Assembly (NCBI RefSeq): GCF_004010095.1
Contig: NZ_RRYD01000028.1
Location: forward strand, 1 to 41,628
Direction: 5' to 3'
Length of the DNA: 41,628 nt
Source of the DNA: Lacticaseibacillus hulanensis
GTDB taxonomy: Bacteria > Bacillota > Bacilli > Lactobacillales > Lactobacillaceae
Part shown: piece by piece, positions 36,519-41,628 of the stretch
Position numbering within the stretch: the stretch's first letter is position 1
How the letters are laid out: every line of letters starts with the position of its first letter
The notes under the pieces: model-generated
Seen by the model: only the letters and a program-made list of their open reading frames with translations
Database searches by the model: none
Told to the model about the DNA's origin: nothing
Position numbers and translations under genes: made by a program

Positions 36519-36715
36519 GCTAAACGCCGCATGAAGATTCTGCGGCGGTAGCCAGGATACGAACACCAGCCTGGAAGCAAGCGCCCAGTTTCTGCAATCT
36601 CCAGTGCATAATTCGTGAATAATGCATAAAGTCCGTCCGATTAACATTAAATTTCGCCCACAACTCTGCACACGCTTTCGGGTTGCGGACAAGTGCGACA
36701 CATTGCACGTTCGGC

Positions 36716-36758
36716 GTGACACATTATGTCGCGTCTTGTTTAGTTTGTGGAGTATAAT
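36716..36758 (+). promoter_or_regulatory. pepN promoter region with GTGAC/GTCGC dyad
   Basis: TATAAT at 36753-36758 is the -10; no good -35 matches. In the -35 zone lies GTGAC (36716-36720), seven bases, GTCGC (36728-36732), and a second GACACATT copy lies 20-odd bases upstream. A weak -35 covered by a dyad suggests regulated transcription. Confidence 0.5.
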
Positions 36759-36789
36759 GACATTAATCTTATAAACCTTGGAGGATACT

Positions 36790-39315
36790 ATGGCTGAATA
36801 AAAACATTTCTATAATACATTCAAACCAGCACACTACAATGTCTACATCGACATTAACCGTGCAGCCCGCACCTTTGCGGGGAAGGTGACAATGGATGGT
36901 GTTGCCACCGCGAAGACAATCGGGGTACACCAGAAGTTTCTTACTATCGAGTCCGTGCAGGTTGCCGGTAAGGACGTACCATTTACCGAAGACGCTGCCG
37001 CTGAAGGCATTCGTGTTGAACTGCCAGCAACTGGCGAAACGAGCGTGACGATTACATACAGCGCCAAGCTCACGGACACGATGATGGGGATCTACCCGTC
37101 CTACTACGAAGTGAACGGTGAGAAGAAGGAACTGATCGGGACACAGTTTGAAACAACCGCTGCCCGTCAGGCTTTCCCTTGCATCGATGAACCAGAAGCA
37201 AAGGCAACGTTTGATTTAGCCATCAAGTACGATGAGCACGAAGGTGAAACCATTCTGGCGAACATGCCAGAAATCCGGACCGAAAATGGTGTGCACTACT
37301 TTGATACCACCGTGCGCATGTCCAGCTACCTCATTGCCTTTGCCTTCGGGGAAATGCAGAGCAAGCAGACCGAAACCAAGAGCGGCGTGAAGGTCGGTGT
37401 CTTCAGCACCAAGGCCCACGCACCTAAGGAACTCGACTTCGCGCTGGACATTGCCAAGCGCTCCATCGAATTCTATGAAGACTTCTACCAGATGCCATAC
37501 CCATTGCCACACTCATGGCAGCTGGCTTTGCCTGACTTCTCGGCTGGCGCGATGGAAAACTGGGGCCTGGTCACCTACCGTGAAGCGGCACTGCTGCTCG
37601 ACCCAGACAACACTGCACTGTCAGAAAAGCAGTACGTGGCGACCGTTATTGCCCACGAACTTGCACACCAGTGGTTCGGGGACCTCGTAACCATGAAGTG
37701 GTGGGATGACATCTGGCTCAACGAAAGTTTTGCCAACATGATGGAATACGTCGCTGTTGACGCAATTGAACCAAGCTGGAACATCTGGGAAACCTTCCAG
37801 ACGGCCGAAGCAGTTGCCGCATTGCAGCGTGACGCAACGGATGGCGTGCAGTCCGTGCACGTTGAGGTTGAAGACCCAGCCGAAATCGATTCACTCTTCG
37901 ACGGTGCGATTGTTTACGCTAAGGGTTCCCGGATGCTCGTCATGGTGCGGGCCCTCATCGGTAACGATGCACTGCGTAAGGGGCTCAAGGCTTACTTTGA
38001 CGCCCACAAGTTTAACAACGCCAAGGGTGCCGATTTGTGGGCTGCCCTGGGTGAAGCTGCCGGAATGGACATTGGTTCCATCATGCACGACTGGCTTGAA
38101 CAGCCTGGTTACCCAGTGGTCACGGCTACGGTTGAAGATGGCCAGCTGAAGCTTAGCCAGACGCAGTTCTTCATCGGTGAAGGCAAAGACGTTGACCGCA
38201 AGTGGCAGATTCCACTGGAAAGCAACTACGCGGCCGCACCAAAGATTATGTCCGACAAGACGATTACCTTGGGCGACTACGCCAAGTTGCGTGCAACTGA
38301 AGGCAAGCCATTCCGCCTCAACGTGGGGAACAACTCGCACTTCATCGTGAAGTACGATCAGACGCTACTCGACGACATTTTGGCCAGTGCCGACGAGCTC
38401 GATGCAATTTCCCAGCTGCAGACGCTGCAAGACCTCCGCTTGCTCGCTGAGGGTCAGCAGATCTCATACGGCGACATCGTGCCACTGCTCAAGAACTTCG
38501 CAAGCAGCACACACTACGTCACCAACTCTGCTCTGTACGCAATCGCCGGTGCCCTGCGCAAGTTCGTCACGCCTGATACTGACGAAGAAGCAAACCTGCG
38601 CAAGTTGTTTGACAATCTCAGCAAGGACCAGGTTGCTCGTCTGGGCTGGACCGCAAAGGACGGCGAATCCAACGACGACCAGCTCACCCGGCCATTCATT
38701 CTTAACGCTACCCTTTACGCGAAGAACCCTGACTCCGTTGCCGCTGCCCACGAACTGTTCCTGACCAAGAAGGACAACCCAGCAGCCCTGCCTGCTAGTG
38801 TTCGGGCATATGTGCTTGCCAATGAAGTCCGGAGCTTCGGCAGTGAAGAGTTGTTCGATCAATTGCTGCAAGATTACGTGAAGACGCCTGATGCAAGTTA
38901 CAAGAGCAATTTGCGTGCGGCACTCACCAGCACCGAGGACGAAAAGCTCGGGGCAAAACTGGTTGCCGAATTCGAAAACGCCGACGTCATCAAGCCACAG
39001 GACCTGCGTGGTTGGTACTACTCCTTGCTGGCCAACAGTAAGACGCAGCAGGCCGCTTGGGACTGGCTGCGGAATGACTGGGCTTGGCTCGAAGCTAAGG
39101 TCGGTGGCGACATGGAATTCCCAACCTACATCACCGTTACGTCCAGAGTTTTCCGGACACAGGAACGGCTTGACGAGTTCAAGGCATTCTTCGAACCAAA
39201 ACTCGACGTACCTGGCTTGGGTCGTGAAATCACAATGGACACGAAGGTCATTGAAGGCCGCGTCGCCCTTGTTAATGCGGAAAAGGCTGCGGTAGTCGCA
39301 GCACTTGCCAAGTAA
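36790..39315 (+). pseudogene. pepN: Aminopeptidase N with a stop at codon 4
   Basis: M1 zinc aminopeptidase that releases N-terminal residues from imported peptides. GGAGG precedes an ATG at 36790, but the frame reads M-A-E-TAA, then resumes KHFYNTFKPAHYNVYIDINRAARTF, exactly the start expected of PepN. The total would be 841 residues. Everything after the stop is intact: GAMEN (253-257), HELAH (289-293) and E312 in LNESF. The next in-frame starts (GTG 36886, ATG 36892) would remove 32-34 residues of the first beta domain. Either the gene is newly inactivated, translation starts later or reads through, or the base call is wrong. Confidence 0.85.
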
Positions 39316-39322
39316 GTAAATT

Positions 39323-39375
39323 AGCCAGTAACTATTCAGCGGCCACGTGGCAATTGAATAGTTGCTGGCTTTTTT
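39323..39375 (+). terminator. Terminator of pepN
   Basis: AGCCAGTAACTATTCA pairs with TGAATAGTTGCTGGCT (one G-T), followed by T6. Confidence 0.85.
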
Positions 39376-39470
39376 GCGTTACGGGGATGCAGCGTGTATG
39401 CTGAGCGCTAGAATGGATTTACGCGGGCCGTGCGGGCTCTGGCTTGCAGCGCTGAGCTAGGAGGACAAAG

Positions 39471-40013
39471 ATGCAACAAGACGATGAAGTACGGATTCAG
39501 AGGGTGACGAGCGCAAATGCGCAGGCGCTGAAACTGCCCAATGAACCATTTCCCCTGATTGGCCGGATGGTGGTGGAACGGACCAGTGGAAGCTGGACGC
39601 ATCGCGAGATGATGTTCGAAGAGGAAACGGTGCAAACCTTTCCGGATGAGGACTACGAACTAGGGGACATCGATGCTGCCGGGTTTGCGCTGGCTGCATT
39701 TGCCCAGAGTGATTGCGTAGGTCTGGCAACCTTCGCGGACCGGTGGAACAAGTATCTGTACCTTGATGATCTGAAGGTTAATTCGGCTTGGCGCGGCCAC
39801 GGTGTGGCGACAGCGCTGCTGGATGCAGCAAGGGCCGAGGCCACAAAGCGCGGCTATCGCGGGCTGACAACAATTGCTCAGGATAATAACCTGTGGGCCA
39901 ACCGGTTTTACCAGCACTATGGCTTTGTCATTGGCGGCCTGAATACGGCGGATTATAATTTTACCCAGCAAGCCGGGAAGGCGGACATCTATTACTATTA
40001 CAACTTTAACTAG
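39471..40013 (+). CDS. GNAT-family N-acetyltransferase
   Basis: A 180-residue GNAT protein. Motif A is DDLKVNSAWRGHGVATALL, with the acetyl-CoA loop R-G-H-G at about 108-111, and motif B contains NLWANRFYQHYGF. The YLYLDDLKV spacing resembles streptothricin acetyltransferases (SatA type), so an antibiotic or small-amine substrate is possible, but general GNATs share this. GGAGG precedes the ATG. It is a single gene. Confidence 0.85.
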   Translation: MQQDDEVRIQRVTSANAQALKLPNEPFPLIGRMVVERTSGSWTHREMMFEEETVQTFPDEDYELGDIDAAGFALAAFAQSDCVGLATFADRWNKYLYLDDLKVNSAWRGHGVATALLDAARAEATKRGYRGLTTIAQDNNLWANRFYQHYGFVIGGLNTADYNFTQQAGKADIYYYYNFN

Positions 40014-40183
40014 GGATAACGCGGCATTGATGCAGCATTGTCTGCCAGGAGCTTTCATCCCGCGTTGGACGAGCTAGTCGTGAGCAAGCTGGTTTCTTTT
40101 TCACGACCAGAGTTCATAATTGGAAGCAGTAGTTGACGTTCCGGTGTCATTTTAAGGATTTTGCTTGTAATTTAATGCTTAAC

Positions 40184-40239
40184 GCGCTATATATGTAATA
40201 TGTCTTTTTATAAAAGGCTGATATAGCGCAATTACATAT
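40184..40239 (+). repeat. Two interleaved inverted repeats upstream of the second GGDEF gene
   Basis: GCGCTATAT (40184-40192) is complementary to ATATAGCGC (40221-40229). ATATGTAAT (40191-40199) is complementary to ATTACATAT (40231-40239). The order 1-2-1'-2' is pseudoknot-like, and CTTTT/AAAAG can pair in between. It could be an RNA switch or two overlapping operators. Confidence 0.7.
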
Positions 40240-40253
40240 GAATGGGGAACTAT

Positions 40254-40276
40254 GACGGTTACTTACCGTCAGGGAG
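40254..40276 (+). promoter_or_regulatory. Hairpin directly before the ribosome binding site
   Basis: GACGGT (40254-40259) pairs with ACCGTC (40265-40270) over a five-base loop, immediately followed by the AGGGAG ribosome binding site at 40271-40276. It may influence translation of the GGDEF gene. Confidence 0.55.
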
Positions 40277-40282
40277 TTGTAA

Positions 40283-41416
40283 ATGTACTACGAATTTCAA
40301 ATAGGCAATCTATTTTTATGCCTGGGAGTAATTGCGGTCTGCAAGTGGCTTGAGGACAGAATGAGTGCCAACAAGGTTGCACGGTCCAAGATTGATTTTG
40401 TTATTGCCAGCGTTGTTTTTGCCATCCTCGTTTTTCAGCACACCGAGGTCGTTACGTTTAAGGGGTATTCGCTTGGCGGAATTTCGTTTGACTGGATTTT
40501 CCTAAATGCGCAGATTATTCTGGCTATTTTCATGGCGGTGACCGTGCCTTCCAAGGTGGGGATGGCGTTCATCACCGGCACCGTTGCGCTTTTCTACTGG
40601 GAACGTGGCTTTTTCCAGCTATGGCAGGGCTGGCTCACATTTGCCATCGTCCTGGCCCTTGCGCTGGCGATGAACAAGTATAGCGACGCACTGATGACCC
40701 ATTTCTGGTTGACGTTCCCGTTTGCGCTAGTTATCTGCGTCAGTATCTGGTACACAATTGGCCTAACCAGTCAGGCGGAGACGCCGTTTGATTGGTTGAT
40801 TAATCTGGTTTCGTTTCTTATTCAGATGGTGCTCGTCAATTCGTTCAACATTCGGTTGCGGCGTGATTACAGCCGGGAAATGATGCTAACGAAGCAGGCG
40901 ACGCACGACGGATTAACCACGTTGCGCAATTTTCGGGCGTTCAGTGCGGACCTGCAAGCGATGTACGCGCAGCTTGAGGAATCTTCCGCGCAATTTGTGC
41001 TCGTGACCATGGACGTCGACCACTTCAAGCGAATTAACGATACGTACGGCCACCTGGTGGGAAATGATATTCTCAAACAGACGGCCAAGGAACTGCGGCA
41101 ACTAATGCATGACCAGAACAACGGCAGCCGCGCATACCGGACTGGTGGCGAGGAGTTTAGCTTGCTGATCCCAATGGCTGATCATGATGATGAGTACATT
41201 CAGCACTTGTGTCAGCAAATTCAGGCTACCATCCGCCAGCAGGTGAAAAAGGTGGACGGGAACTCAATCAAGTGGACAGTTTCGATTGGCTGCAACTATG
41301 TAGATCAGGACGACAGCGGGTACCTCGAAGTGTACCGGCGGGCGGACAAAGACTTGTACAATTCAAAGGAAAATGGCCGCGACGCAATTACGATTCACGG
41401 CCAACTGCTGGTTTAA
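40283..41416 (+). CDS. Membrane-bound GGDEF protein (diguanylate cyclase)
   Basis: A 377-residue protein. About six to seven membrane helices lie in residues 1-190, then a GGDEF domain: THDGLTTLRNFRAFSADL, MDVDHFKRINDTYGHLVGND, and active-site GGEEF at 288-292. It should synthesise cyclic di-GMP; the RxxD inhibitory site is absent. It resembles the protein at 28691 in plan but differs in the membrane part, so the two probably sense different inputs. AGGGAG lies six bases before the ATG, behind the unusual repeats described separately. Confidence 0.88.
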   Translation: MYYEFQIGNLFLCLGVIAVCKWLEDRMSANKVARSKIDFVIASVVFAILVFQHTEVVTFKGYSLGGISFDWIFLNAQIILAIFMAVTVPSKVGMAFITGTVALFYWERGFFQLWQGWLTFAIVLALALAMNKYSDALMTHFWLTFPFALVICVSIWYTIGLTSQAETPFDWLINLVSFLIQMVLVNSFNIRLRRDYSREMMLTKQATHDGLTTLRNFRAFSADLQAMYAQLEESSAQFVLVTMDVDHFKRINDTYGHLVGNDILKQTAKELRQLMHDQNNGSRAYRTGGEEFSLLIPMADHDDEYIQHLCQQIQATIRQQVKKVDGNSIKWTVSIGCNYVDQDDSGYLEVYRRADKDLYNSKENGRDAITIHGQLLV

Positions 41417-41532
41417 CGTCCGATGTCCGGCAGCGTAAGTGGTTTTGGAGTTGGTGGGTACTGAGTGGTCTAGGGACCGCGACTGGGCGGGGCCGGCGCG
41501 CGTTCCGTGCGGCTGGGATTTTCCGTGCGGCC

Positions 41533-41563
41533 GGTTGAAGCCCCAAAAACCGGGTCTTCAACC
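41533..41563 (+). other. Hairpin downstream of the second GGDEF gene
   Basis: GGTTGAAG pairs with CTTCAACC, with CCC/GGG pairing inside. It is preceded by a direct repeat of TTCCGTGCGGC. It is not followed by T residues. Confidence 0.6.
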
Positions 41564-41582
41564 TAAAAACATACTAAGCTTA

Positions 41583-41628
41583 GTGGCGAAGAGTAATCCG
41601 ACGGGATTGTTCTTCGCCACTTTATTTT
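41583..41628 (+). terminator. Terminator at the right edge
   Basis: GTGGCGAAGA pairs with TCTTCGCCAC and inner AATCC with GGATT, followed by TTTATTTT. Confidence 0.85.

Noticed and set aside
36492-36722. Minus-strand ORFs between the WxL pair and pepN
   Set aside because: They start in the pepN regulatory region, cross the terminator, have no good ribosome binding site and no recognisable motif.
41209-41538. 109-codon ORF overlapping the end of the second GGDEF gene
   Set aside because: It is an out-of-frame shadow of the GGDEF domain.
1-41628. CRISPR array or rRNA genes
   Set aside because: No regularly spaced repeats and no rRNA-like sequence were seen.

Overview
The window reads as a chromosomal segment of a relatively GC-rich member of the Lactobacillaceae. 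This is inferred from protein types and order: the cysS-mrnC-rlmB-sigH-rpmG-secE-nusG-rplK-rplA block typical of Bacillota, an AmiC-type oppB in an opp operon, PepN, WxL/DUF916 surface proteins and a tRNA-Leu without encoded CCA. No species call is possible from the sequence alone.

Layout. Positions 1-2560 hold a decayed prophage fragment: a frameshifted MuF-type minor head gene whose AT-rich 3' end encodes a HExxH metallopeptidase-like domain, a short overlapping ORF behind it, and a scaffold gene with an internal stop. Next is a wecB gene with its middle deleted (2662-3239). Positions 3306-10210 are the conserved translation/transcription block, interrupted by a small SMR exporter. Two hairpins resembling the ribosomal protein L1 target lie before rplK and between rplK and rplA. 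Positions 10448-14914 carry a small unknown gene, PEP carboxykinase behind a striking inverted-repeat operator, a phosphoglycerate-mutase-like phosphatase, a HAD phosphatase and a two-helix membrane peptide. Positions 14973-16988 (minus) are a three-gene Y-family polymerase operon with two LexA-type SOS boxes in its promoter region. Then come tRNA-Leu(CAG) and a 688-residue protein with an N-terminal HTH, a long basic repetitive linker and a DUF3800-like domain. NAD(P)H-hydrate dehydratase and a 40-residue peptide follow.

Positions 21575-28448 are an oligopeptide transporter (oppA, then oppBC, a large hairpin, then oppDF). Downstream are a membrane GGDEF protein, a nucleoside hydrolase, a second Cof-type HAD phosphatase, a 3' remnant of a wall-anchored protein, a DUF916/WxL-like surface pair, pepN (with a stop at codon 4), a GNAT acetyltransferase and a second membrane GGDEF protein.

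How the genes fit together: opp imports peptides and PepN would hydrolyse them. A GTGAC/GTCAC-like element occurs upstream of oppA, oppB and pepN and could link them. Most transcription units end in clear intrinsic terminators. The best candidates for something undescribed are the HTH-linker-DUF3800 protein, the MuF-metallopeptidase plus small ORF, the interleaved inverted repeats upstream of the second GGDEF gene, and the pck operator. Four coding sequences (minor head, scaffold, wecB, pepN) carry disabling changes, and a fifth (the surface protein) survives only as a 3' fragment.
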